Source: Owenia fusiformis (Eukaryota > Annelida > Polychaeta > Sabellida > Oweniidae). From it: DNA of 64,000 nt. Location of the stretch: contig CAIIXF020000005.1 in assembly GCA_903813345.2 (NCBI GenBank), positions 37,701,375 through 37,765,374 of the forward strand, given 5' to 3'. Below the pieces are notes generated by a model. The model was given only the letters and a program-made list of their open reading frames with translations. It made no database searches and was not told the DNA's origin. The translations under genes and the position numbers were made by a program. This document shows, piece after piece, positions 1 through 10,985 of the stretch; position 1 is the first letter of the stretch, and each line of letters begins with the position of its first letter.

Positions 1-626
1 CTTGGTTACTGATGTTTTGCATATTTTCACTTTTCAGCAGATTTATTCGATTGTAATTGCATTTATTACTAGCCAGAAATATATCCATCACTAACTTGTA
101 GCGGTGGTCCTAGATCAGTGAGATGCTAATATACAGTGTATATCACACATTTAACTTCTGCAATTTGAAAGGTTTGAATACAAAAATATTCAGATGTGGT
201 CCTCTGTCTCCTACATATGCGCATACCATGCCCGTACACCATGCATGGAGTTGTGACAATATTGAGCGTCGAACCAGTTTCGTCGCTTTAAGCTGATTTT
301 AATAAACGGATTTAGGTCCCAAGTCGGGCGACTGGGGACAGAATTTTTGTTGAATTTAGACCAAAAGTTTCCAGATTCACGTAAATCATTATGCTGCCGT
401 TAAATGATTCAAATTCATGAAGTGAACTTACGCCACCCTGAACCTCCGATATACACCTACATAACATTTTTACCAGTTTGATGGAGCTAGTAAACTGACC
501 ATCTATAGAGATAAATACTAAAATTCATTAAAATGAAGGTTACATGTAGCAACATCGAAACGTGCCATTTCCCAATCAAAGCAACATACAAAAGCAGTGT
601 CGACGTGTATTTCATTCCACTAATAA
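1..626. other. Non-coding flank
   Basis: I see no credible coding region, RNA gene or repeat boundary here up to the left end of the element at 627. Short open frames are unsupported by codon pattern or recognisable protein. Confidence 0.5.
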
Positions 627-1871
627 CACGATGCCCATGTCAAGCAGCGTGCCTACTAGGCACGCAGTTTGAAACTCTGACAAACTGCGCGCATATTTCA
701 AAATTGAAGACGGGGATGACACGACTCCCAAAAAGAGCCAAAATACGAAAAGTACAAGGTTAGTCTCGTTCTAAAGATAGTACCATTCTGTGAAGATGAA
801 CTTAATTTACTCATAGTACTCAATGTTTTTCCCGATGTAAACCTAGTTATCTCAATATAAGGGTCTTAAGTAACTTCTGTGTTCATAATTTACAGTGTAA
901 AGTTATATCTATGTCTTTTTATCGTCATTTGCCGTTTATTCAGCCATTGTGTCTGTGTATGCTAGAATATATAGGATCACTCCATCTGATTAAAACAGCA
1001 AAGTTTGTGTTCAAAACGATAATACGCCATAAACGTGATTTAAACATTTTTCTTCTCAAACTGCGCGCCTATATTCACATGCGTGCCTAATATTTCCAAA
1101 CTGTTTGCCTATCCAAGCTTGTTTTGTATTATTAGAAAACATAAGCGCCATACAAGGCACATATGTGTCTAATAGTAGAACCCCATAATTGAAACGCTAT
1201 GAGAGTCCATCCACCAAGATGGTGATCTGAAAATAAAAGTTTTTTTCGTTCCCAACTTAAATGTCACTTCTATTATACATTTTGACCTTCAATATGAAAA
1301 TCTAATAAAATCTGACGATAAAGCAAAATTTCCAAAGCTAAATCGAAAACACTTATACGTGCCTCTGTAGAAATTCCAATGATAATATGTATAGTTTTAA
1401 TAGTGTATGCGCACAGATTGTAATTTCTGGCTAAAATAGGCGCGCAGTTTGTGGTTTATTTCTTTTTAATCTCCTGATTATCTGTTTTATCTCGAAATAT
1501 TTTGAATTATACATGAAAAATGTGTAAGGAATTAAATATAAAACGAGTCTAAAGTATTTGTCATTTATGTTTAAAGTGCTAGATCGATTTACGTATAAAT
1601 TCCCATTAAATCAGTGACGAAAATGACATTAATCTGCTTATGTTTTAAACAAAGATTAATTTGCACACAGTTTTTGCTAGTATTTGCAAGATTCGTATAT
1701 TCGCCACAGAATGAACGCATTGAACAAGAAAACAATGCAGGATAAATGTCTTTAAATAACGTTTCAAAATATAGACTCCAACTTAAATGATCCAATGTTC
1801 TTAGGCACGCAGTTTGTGATCGAAACAAACTGCGCGCCTAAGTAGGCGCGCAGCTTGACATGGGCACCGTG
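627..1871. mobile_element. Transib/RAG-type non-autonomous TIR element
   Basis: The left end reads CACGATGCCCATGTCAAGC and the reverse complement of the right end reads CACGGTGCCCATGTCAAGC. The match continues to about 46 bp with four mismatches and one gap. The flanks carry AATAA at 622-626 and 1872-1876, a perfect 5-bp target duplication. Ends of the form CACRRTG with 5-bp duplications are characteristic of Transib transposons and of ProtoRAG, and resemble the RSS heptamer. Subterminal copies of the motif YGCGCAGTTTG (or its inverse) lie at 659-672, 681-692, 1057-1070, 1437-1451, 1802-1816, 1826-1840 and 1843-1857. No transposase-like coding region is visible, so the element is presumably mobilised in trans or dead. 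The Transib assignment is inferred from ends and duplication length only. Confidence 0.62.
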
Positions 1872-3252
1872 AATAACGAATCCTGAAGCTAATGACGTAC
1901 ATCAGGTGGTATACCCACATAATATATGAGGATAGTAATGAGAATAATTCTATATCTTGTGGAATTCAAAATAAATCTCTCCCAGATCGATTTTATTGTA
2001 ATTTTAGAATCCTCTTAAAGAGGACATGCTTGTTGTTTTAAATAATTAAGTTACGATGAACTCATAAATCGCCCAAAGGAACTACTTATTGAATTGTATA
2101 TCTTTATCATGTACTTATTCCTCCTTAATGGATCTAACTATTTTCGATTGATCGAAGATCAGGTTGATATAGAAGTTTTTATTATTCATTATTTTACAGA
2201 CAAATTCATAATAATTTATCGTATTTGGAACAGAATGGAACGCATAAAATCGTTCTGTCATAAATTACGTATAAAAATAACTTAATGGTTTTGTTTTTTA
2301 TAAAGATGTAATAAAATAGTACTGATATAACTAATGTTTCATGGATCATAAACTAGAGTCTTAAAGTCTGAATTAAAATTCTTTGCAGAGAATAAAACAG
2401 AAAGAATGTAGAGCATTTAGCGCATATCTAACGTATTCGTATGGTTTTCTTTAACAACGCCTTTTGGTTTACATGAAGCTATTCGAGTAATATTTCAAAT
2501 TCTTGGAAAAATAATTAAGCATCTCTCATATCATGTTCAAACTAATATAGATATATGAAACTAATCTGAAGTAAACCCACAGTAAACCCTTAGAACAAAA
2601 CTAGAATTTACAATGAAACTTCAATGAACATAATGTCCCCTGACTATGCTATTGAAATTGACCTCGTAAGCACTTTCACTAATTCCAGGCTACTAGAATG
2701 CCTAGCTAGTAGCTATGTGTGTAAAAATATGTAATCACTAAAACGCGGAATACAAGATAGGCGATGTGGGCGTTTAAAAAGCACCCTAATGCGTGTTCAA
2801 TAGTATTTTGAAAACAATCACGATTACATAAAACAGAGTAATTTGAAAGGAGGTAAATCAAATGGTCACGTTACTCAATCTTGAAGTCACTTTAGCACAT
2901 CCTTTCGGGAAGTAATAAAGAACAATGATTGAAGTAACATGATGCATTTCACTGAGGAGTAGACTCTTGTGGGTGCTTTCCTGTATTTGCCTTTCTCACA
3001 TCTAACATTTCAATGCGTCTGTGATTCTCATAAAATACATCATTGATTTATTTCGAGTTTCAAATAAAACTTTTTTTTGCCTTTGCATCTAAAGGTAAAA
3101 TACATATCCAATGTCTATTCGCAATGTTGCTTGAGTACTTATTCCGTTCCTCCCCGAAGCTTGTAATTCAAGACCATTTTGGACCATTATAAAACTGAGA
3201 TTTGGGAATCTTGTTATTAATTGAGGGAGTGCTGTTAGATTCTGTTTCTTGC

Positions 3253-3405
3253 CATGTGAATTATAATTTGGGATAGTTGGGTTTTGTTTTTCTTCTAACT
3301 GGAGTACTCCTAGATGTTTTTATTGCTGTGTTCTGTAACCGTTTTTGTACTGTCTCGTTGGTACTTGCGCATATACATATTTGTACGTTTGCACATAAAG
3401 TTCGT
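3253..3405 (+). repeat. Dispersed repeat copy (pair with 29553-29700)
   Basis: About 150 bp is recognisably similar, in the same orientation, to 29553-29700. Shared blocks include 'atagttggg', 'ctaactgg/ataactgg', 'ttctgtaacc/tctgtaacc' and 'catatttgta/catattttcg'. The copies are diverged (roughly three-quarters identical by eye). No terminal repeats or coding function recognised. Confidence 0.45.
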
Positions 3406-4860
3406 GGAATTTGGAAATATCATAAGATTGTTAAACAGGTTTCCGGAAACATTTGTCTGGGGAAAAAAACGAAAACATTCAAAACGAGCTCAATTTACAC
3501 GGAAAGACACCCTTTGAACATACTTGAATCAGGGATCTGGATCTAATGTGTTATACAGTCTTAATCGAATTATACAGACTTGACTGACAGACTCAAAAAG
3601 CACATACCATCACCAATGTACAGCTCCCGTGATGCATACTGATTCCGCATTGCAGATCCTTCGAAAGATCAAATCCCGATCGCGAAGACAAGTCAACATG
3701 CCTTTTGCTCGTTATATGTGCGATGATACCTATTCAATCGCTAATTTGTGTTTAGGTTGTAATCACGGTCTAAAAAACGATATGTGAGGTTTTTAGTAAA
3801 CTCGAGATTGTTGAAGATAAATATGAGGATCGTGTGGACATAAACGTAATTGATCATGAGCTGATATAAAAAGGGAAGAAATAAAATCTAAAGGTAAAGT
3901 TTAAGACTTGATCCGAGAAAGTTTATAGAGATTTATGGACTAAGCAAGATATCGTTTCATTTGTATGCTGTTGTCTATGACATCAACTTGAAGTTGAATT
4001 GCGCTTTTTCAATTTCTTCCTTTTCTTAAAAAGATTAGAACTACTGTAAATGACAACAATTGATCGAAATGGTTTAATCGCTCAAAATGGTTTAGAAATG
4101 ATTTGGAAAGGTTGTATCAATTACAGAAAAATACTGAGCGTCTCTTATCTGATCCAGTTATTTCATAGAATGTACAACTTTTGATATTCCCTTATAAAAT
4201 CGAATATCAAACTGTACGTTCTTTTTATAAACATTTATCATATACAACACAATATTGTCCACGCTCCCGAAGGAGTCATTAGTTGAAGGTAGAGTTAGAG
4301 ACTACAAACAGCATTAACAAACGACCAACTGATGTCTTCTTTACAATAACATCCTAAATATCTCTAAATGATATGAGGCTATTGTTAATGAGAAGATTTG
4401 AAGTTCATATATAATTGTGTCTAGTCGTTTCAAGAAAGTAAATATGGATGTTTATATGATAGAAAAATGCATGAAAATTGTTCTTTTAGGAGAAAACATG
4501 TCGGTAAGACATTGGTACGACACTAACGACACGTCATTTAATCAGAAGAATTCACCAGAGAATATGCTTCAACTTGTTCATGGGCGTTTTCCATTAATAT
4601 CGATAGATGGTACAATTGGTTTGGTTACAGATTACATGCTAATCTTGATCCAATTAATCTCAAATGCATACATCGATCAACAAGTCAATTATGAATCTCC
4701 GGGCATACAATAGGTAAATTGAGGATCTATCACCTCGTATTTACTTCTTTAGCATTATTTAGATTTTGTATGCATTTTAAACGCCGTTGTATAATGGGAA
4801 AAACCTCTTTGGTAGTTGTCAATCAAACAATTTTTGTGAAATACCTGTAAAATCTACCAT

Positions 4861-4928
4861 TTGCATTCGTTGTACTTCGCTTCTTAAAAGAGAGCTTCGT
4901 CGTCTTGTTTATAACTAGACTCCGCGCA
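4861..4928 (-). repeat. Short dispersed repeat (family of three)
   Basis: The reverse complement matches segments at 50432-50493 and 53852-53914. All share 'tctagttata' followed by 'gaagctctcttttt' or a close variant and then 'gcaa' sequence. The three copies are diverged; class unknown. Confidence 0.4.
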
Positions 4929-7345
4929 CAGGGTAATAAAAATCCATATTCTAGTTGATTGAGGTCGAAATGATAGCCCAACCTGTATATAACTACATGT
5001 AACTATCTGACAGTGTCTTTCTCTAACGCCAAAAGAATTTCTCCAGATTGTAGTATATTTGTACTGATAACCTTTGCCGTTAACATTGTCTCATTTTGAA
5101 CAATATTCTTGATGTTTACGTAATAACATGTATCGATACTTATACAGTATAATCATGTTTGCACGCTGATAATTTAAAGGTACTGAAATGTATATTATTC
5201 TAAAAGCTAAGCAAGTATATACGTATTTGTCAACTGTATTTGCCTTCTTGGACTAATTGTACATCATTGTATATCTGTGTTATTTCAAGCAAATTGACAT
5301 TATAAACTAATTTATTCCACTCTTGAAATCGCATTTATATAGCTTTAAGCGTGTTACTTAAATCGAGAAAATCACGTCTGAAAAGTTTAAAGTAAACAGC
5401 AAATAAATTGCCAATGTTCAAGTTTGAACCGTTTCAAACAGTGTACGTTAAAATACAACATTTTTGTCGATACAATTTAACGAGGTGAAATCAACGATTT
5501 AGACAACAATCAACTTTGATTACCTCTGATTTTGATGTAGTATCAGATTATATTGCTTTCCGTATTTATCGACTTTCTCATTATATGAACTATCGCTTTG
5601 TAATGCATTTATTCTTCATATTTCTCGTGTTCTTTCAGATGTAAGGAACCTATTAAGACAAGCGAGATCAACACAGAGGAAGCCTAGATTGGACGCGATT
5701 GAATTATCGTCACCAATGCAGCCACTAATAGAAACTCAAAGCCATTGAACGATTCAGCGAAACACTAAAGGAATTCATTTACTTCGCGCAAAATATACCG
5801 AACGAATTATGATCACATATTGACTTACGTCCAAGTAAATACTGGAAAATGTATCAAAGGTGAAAAAAGGTTTTGAGAACTTATAGAAAGTAGTTCTATA
5901 CGCTGGATACGTAATCATATGGTACATGCGCCGAAGGAATCATTCGGCTTATTCTTAAGTATGACATTGATGAAGTGACTTATAAAAATGTTGATATGAC
6001 CGGGATTATTTATCATTAAACCCGTCTTGTAGGATATAATCTGGATTCAGAAATGACGTGGCAGAAAATATTAGTTTGAACAATAAACATATTTACACGA
6101 TCTTGAACGAGCCATATAGAAATTAGGAACTTACGAAATGAAACATGGCACATGGACTGGCTTTTTAACCTGAATATCGTAAACAAGACAAGTTAATGCG
6201 ATTTTTGAATAAGCATCATAAGGGAAGTAAATGTTAAAGCTTAACAATTTACTTATCTTAGTTACTGAGTAAAACATAGACTCACCATTGTGCGTCTTTA
6301 GATTTAAACTGACTTTAAACGTGTAGATTTATCTTCAATGTATGCGTATCAAATAAAAAAAGTGAAATATGTTTTCAACTGAGATGACAGTATAAAAAGA
6401 GATACAATCAAAAAAGCTTTCTGACTAGGACACGTCTCACTAGTTGATGACAATTTTGGGAGACATTATCGGAGTATTTATTAATTTGTTTAGACCGTTT
6501 CAATACTTTTAGTATCACCTTTATCTGCCTCACGATTTGGACATACTGGCGTACTGAAAGAGCTAAAAGGCCAGCAAAACACTACATTGGATTACTAGAA
6601 GGATGTATCCATATAAATAGCTTATATATCTATGACATTGATAGTTTGGAAGTCGTGAATATTATGCACTGGACCGGGGTTGCAGCAGCCCGACAGTAAT
6701 ATGAATGACTACATTGAACACCTTTCGAGGAAACGCAAGGTAAACTCACAATCAATCCCATAATTTATTGTGCTAGCTGTCGGATTAGCATCTGAGTCAA
6801 GGATATCAATCAGCCATCTCACCGGGGTCAAACAGAGAGAAAGGGTGCACGCCTAAGAAGCCCTGGCCTGAGTGCATCGCTTATTAAACTACCGTGTGAA
6901 AAAGTGCATCACTCTTGGAAAGGATAAATAAATCCGAATTGCATTTAATAGCAACTACCCCTTGGACAGAACACTCGTGACGTTGACACCCGGGGTGTGG
7001 CTGTACATTTTAGTACTACCTTTTTCATATCCTGTTTACGAGCCCCTGGCCAGTCACACAAATTAATGATATCATGATGTTTACGATGCGTTTTTATACA
7101 AGGTAAACAATCATTAAGCGACAAAATACATTGGAGTTATTGGAGCTTTTAAATGTTTAACTAGTGTGTGTTTTCGAACTAACTATTTGCTGAAAGACTT
7201 TCAATTAGTGAAAAGAAATTCTAGTCGGTGATGTATTCAATGCCACTAACTTTGCACAGTACAAAAGAAACTAAACAATTTTCATTGGAACAGTATATGC
7301 CAGCTAGAGTATAATAAATATTGACTAGCATTGGCTTCTCCAAGA

Positions 7346-8899
7346 ATGGATGAATCTGATAGTAAATATACAGAGGTTATAATGCCCCTCGATTTTAATG
7401 AAACGCTATTCAACGGCACCAAAGAAACTCTCTGTGTAGTAAATGAGACAGTTTTGAATACGTCATTGTGCAATCATTCTAACGTCACAAATTCAGCGAG
7501 TATCGCCCCTCCCGCTTCCCCGTATCTAGCATGGCAGCAAGTAATTATAGGCGTCGTGCTGGCAATTATGCTCGCCGGAACAATTCTTGGAAATATATTG
7601 GTCTGTTGTGCTGTGGGGATTGTAAGAAAATTACGAACTCCGTCAAATATGCTTATCGTATCGTTAGCAGTCTCTGATTTATTGGTGGGGCTTTGTGTGA
7701 TGCCTTTTACCACATATTACCAGCTCCGTGGCCACTGGTTATTGGGCTCTATACTCTGTGATATATATACCTCCCTTGATGTACTCCTCTGCACGGCTTC
7801 CATTTTGAATCTCTGCGCTATCAGTGTGGATAGGTACTTCGTTATTACAAGGCCATTCCAGTATGCCGCAAAACGCACTCCGAGACGCATGGCCGTTATG
7901 GTCGTCATCGTCTGGCTCATCGCGGCCGTCATATCGATACCACCCATGTTCGGTTGGAAATCCCTTTATGTTCAAGGATTTTGTATCATTAGTCAGAATA
8001 TTGGATACCAGTTTTATGCAACTTTCGGTGCTTTCTACTTACCATTATTTGTAATGATAGTCGTTTATTATAGAATTTACAGGGTGTCTTCAAGGTTAGC
8101 TAAAACTGAACAAAGACAGCAAGGCGGGAGCAGTCTCACAAATGACACTTCGCCAAAGCTAAGGTCACATTCTACTTCGAGTATTAAAGACATATTTAGG
8201 TTAAAGTCTCCTTGGAAATCAACAAAAAGAGACTCAGTTGATACGAGCAAAGAGGAGAATCATAATTACCCTAATGGTGACTTAAAAATTGATGATTCTA
8301 GCGGTGTGTTGATTCCTCCATCGCGAAATCCTCCCCAGCGCTCTCATAGCCATTCTCCGCGCCTTTCATCTGCGAGAAAATCTATTTTTCAACGTTTATC
8401 TCGAAAGGACAATCACCACCATCACAATGCAACAGAACGCAAAGCCACAAAAACATTAGGTGTTATAATGGGTGGTTTTACAGCTTGCTGGTTGCCATTC
8501 TTCATATTAGCAGTCATTCGACCATTTTGTGTTGACCCAGAGACTCAATTAGACTGCATCCCAGTTTGGCTAACCAGTGTATTCCAATGGCTCGGATACG
8601 CCAACTCCCTCCTCAACCCCATCATCTACGCCCGCTTCAACAGAGACTTCAGGGCACCGTTTAGGGAGATCCTTTGCTGCCGATGTAGTGGTATTAACAT
8701 GAGACTACGATCAAAAAGTTATATTGACGAATATGGTAGTTCTCGACCTATAGTTTTAAGAGACAATTTAAGAAGCACTAGGATCACGTGTACAATGCCT
8801 TCGGATACTGTTGTCAGGTTTAGTAGCAAAAACGGAGACACGGAAACAGCGTTGAAAATGATTGGAGACAGTTGTAACGGGGACAAGCACGACTTATGA
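7346..8899 (+). CDS. 5-HT7-like biogenic amine GPCR
   Basis: Single-exon class A GPCR, 517 residues. The first in-frame ATG is at 7346, after an in-frame stop at 7322. The N-terminus has six N-x-S/T glycosylation sites (N18, N23, N33, N38, N43, N46). Signature residues by Ballesteros number: N1.50 (N83), D2.50 (D111), amine-anchoring D3.32 (D145), DRY (162-164), W4.50 (190), P5.50 (233), CWLPFF in TM6 (W6.48 = W382) and NPIIY (424-428). Cysteines 444-447 after helix 8 are likely palmitoylated. TM5 'YATFGAFYLP', the 'CIISQ' of loop 2, and TM6/TM7 ('ERKATKTLGVIMG', 'WLGYANSLLNP') match vertebrate 5-HT7 receptors best, suggesting a Gs-coupled serotonin receptor. Position 5.42 is Ala where 5-HT7 has Ser. 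Intracellular loop 3 is long (about 247-363), Ser/Arg-rich, with a His run. A poly(A) signal lies at 9496. Another amine-receptor subtype remains possible. Confidence 0.9.
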   Translation: MDESDSKYTEVIMPLDFNETLFNGTKETLCVVNETVLNTSLCNHSNVTNSASIAPPASPYLAWQQVIIGVVLAIMLAGTILGNILVCCAVGIVRKLRTPSNMLIVSLAVSDLLVGLCVMPFTTYYQLRGHWLLGSILCDIYTSLDVLLCTASILNLCAISVDRYFVITRPFQYAAKRTPRRMAVMVVIVWLIAAVISIPPMFGWKSLYVQGFCIISQNIGYQFYATFGAFYLPLFVMIVVYYRIYRVSSRLAKTEQRQQGGSSLTNDTSPKLRSHSTSSIKDIFRLKSPWKSTKRDSVDTSKEENHNYPNGDLKIDDSSGVLIPPSRNPPQRSHSHSPRLSSARKSIFQRLSRKDNHHHHNATERKATKTLGVIMGGFTACWLPFFILAVIRPFCVDPETQLDCIPVWLTSVFQWLGYANSLLNPIIYARFNRDFRAPFREILCCRCSGINMRLRSKSYIDEYGSSRPIVLRDNLRSTRITCTMPSDTVVRFSSKNGDTETALKMIGDSCNGDKHDL

Positions 8900-10320
8900 T
8901 GAAGGATGTAGTTCTTCCAACATATTATTAAAAGTTCTTCCAAAGTCACCGTACCAAAAACCAAATTGGACTTCACAAGTTCAAGATATTTAGAGTTAAA
9001 AACTATCTGTGGTAGTAAACCAATGATCTGATTTAAAGGTTGATTAAGGTGGAAAATTGCTTGATTGGGAAGTCATTAGGCTGTAGATATGTAGATCCAT
9101 CTTTGGTTTAGGACTAGGGGGCTTAGTTCTACTTCGATGCAGGTTTCCTGAAGGGTTGTATCAACCGGAAATCTGCATATATTTAATATCAGAGTTATTT
9201 ACTTACCAAAAACAAGCAACTTTCTGTCTTGGATACAACCTTTAGAATAGGCTCGAGGTGAATCTCATAGTTTCATGTCTTAAGTAAAGATGGCAGTTAA
9301 ATTAAAACGTGCATTTTCGCATTTATGGAATAGTCAAATCATCATCTACGTGTATTGGTGATATGTGCTCAAAGTACATTTATGTAAATAATATCGAATA
9401 ATGCAGTTCAATATGTAATCCAACGTTTACTTGTCAACACTAAATCAAAGTCACATACGAGTATATTATACTATACATATATATTGTAACTAATTAATAA
9501 ACACATCGATCATACTGTTTCAAGAAAGTTCTATTGTTGATTATTTTTATAACTCGTGATTTGGTACAATGACAGGGAACACGTTTTGAAAAATCTTGTA
9601 CGCGAATGTGTAACATTATGACCCCGATGGATTATTGTCCCTTTCAATGTTTCCTCACAGATCAGTTCTCATAGTGTTCTGGAAATTCCATGCTGAATGA
9701 GCTAAAATCTGTGCGAACAGATAAGACAGTGTTCTTATGGACTATGGGCTTGCGCGGACGTGGAGGTGCACCAGAACTTCGACTCTGGTCAATCCTGATG
9801 ATCAGTTAATGAATAGTACTGAAGGACTGACACAATTACTCGACGTTCACGTTTTGTAAATGTCAGCCTGTTTTGAGTAACCCCCTGTGTTGAATGATAT
9901 AACGTTAGAGAACTAAAGTTTTAAGTGACTTGGGGTTATAAGGCGTGGGCTTATGCTTGAGATGATTCCTTGCTAGTACAGCATAGAATTCGAAGCGTTA
10001 TCATACTTTGGAAAAATAAGTTATTTTTGTTAACATAAAAACATACACATACTTCGAAAATATTAAATTGATTATACCTAGTATGGTATCTTAATGCATT
10101 TTTGCCTCATAAATAGCAAAACATGCAAAAAATGAAAAATTTTAATCTTTAAAGAGCACATACAAAAAAGCAAAGTCAATGTCCTTCAATTTTTTGTCGT
10201 TATTGAACTATCCATTGAGTTGAGCAGAAATAAGAAAACCTGTGATATAAACTCTTATTTAAAACCAAGTTCACTGCCTGAAAATTAATAAGTGAAATAA
10301 TTACCATTTAACTGGTAATA
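8900..10320. other. Receptor 3' UTR and intergenic DNA
   Basis: No coding sequence. It includes the probable 3' UTR to about 9.52 kb; beyond that I recognise nothing. Confidence 0.5.
9496..9501 (+). terminator. Polyadenylation signal, amine receptor
   Basis: Canonical AATAAA about 600 bp after the receptor stop codon; the first convincing signal downstream. Confidence 0.5.
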
Positions 10321-10681
10321 CAGGGTGTCCCGAAAGTATGGGACCCCTCCCTAGGAAGACATATTCCAATGTCTCCATAGTATGTGTCATATACCATTTT
10401 AAAGATTATCCAAAGTTACAGTGTTTGCAATTGGCTAAAATTAAAGTCCAGCTTTACACCAAATGATCAATAGTCGGTTCGTCTCCCTTGACGATGGCTA
10501 CAGCAGATTTCTTCTCGATTTTTAATGGAAAGGTTATAATATTTAACGAGTTTTATATTTCGCTGATAATTGTCTAGTGCGAAATACGCGTAATTGAACC
10601 CACCCGTGTAATTAAAGGCATTCACAATATGAGACATTGGTATATGTCTGCCTGGGGGTCCCATACTTTCGGGACACCCTG
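10321..10681. mobile_element. Mariner-type MITE (361 bp)
   Basis: The left end CAGGGTGTCCCGAAAGTATG is matched perfectly by the inverted right end, with the shared block continuing into GGACCC. TA dinucleotides flank both sides (10319-10320 and 10682-10683), as expected for Tc1/mariner insertion. The interior has no usable transposase. The end sequence is of the 'CAGGGTGTCC' type common in animal mariners. Confidence 0.85.
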
Positions 10682-10904
10682 TACTGTACGTAAAAAGCTG
10701 GTTTGTAATAGTTATATATCCGAACACCCCTCTCATTCGAACATTTTTCAATGTGAACACGTTTCTCTGTGCCAACTTTGTACTCTTCCATTGACTACCA
10801 TGTTAAAACCCTTGAAATGTAAACAAATGTCACACCGATTCGAACACCTGTGACAGGTCGTTTCACAGACCTTCGCGATCAGCTGTAGCAGGGTATTATT
10901 CACT

Positions 10905-10985
10905 GCAGGCCCATAGCCAGGATTTACCAGGGGGAGCAATTTTACCATGGGTGGAGTTAGTGCCAAGGGGGGGACTGTACTACAG
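10905..10985. mobile_element. hAT-like terminal fragment
   Basis: 'cccatagccaggattt' followed by G-rich sequence and a seven-G run resembles the ends of hAT-type MITEs elsewhere in this window (24664, 33262, 40853). Only one end is visible; no duplication found. Confidence 0.3.

Larger units (their letters stand above)
1872..7345. other. Gene-free 5.5 kb upstream of the amine receptor
   Basis: AT-rich sequence without convincing exons. It probably contains the receptor's promoter and any 5' untranslated exon, but I could not place them. Two dispersed repeat segments are listed separately (about 3253-3400 and 4861-4928). Confidence 0.45.

Noticed and set aside
533-763. 76-residue open frame near the left edge
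   Set aside because: It spans the left end of the TIR element at 627 and shows no domain or signal; a chance frame.
3277-3546. Open frame with hydrophobic start
   Set aside because: Starts with TTG and lies in a diverged dispersed repeat; no gene context.
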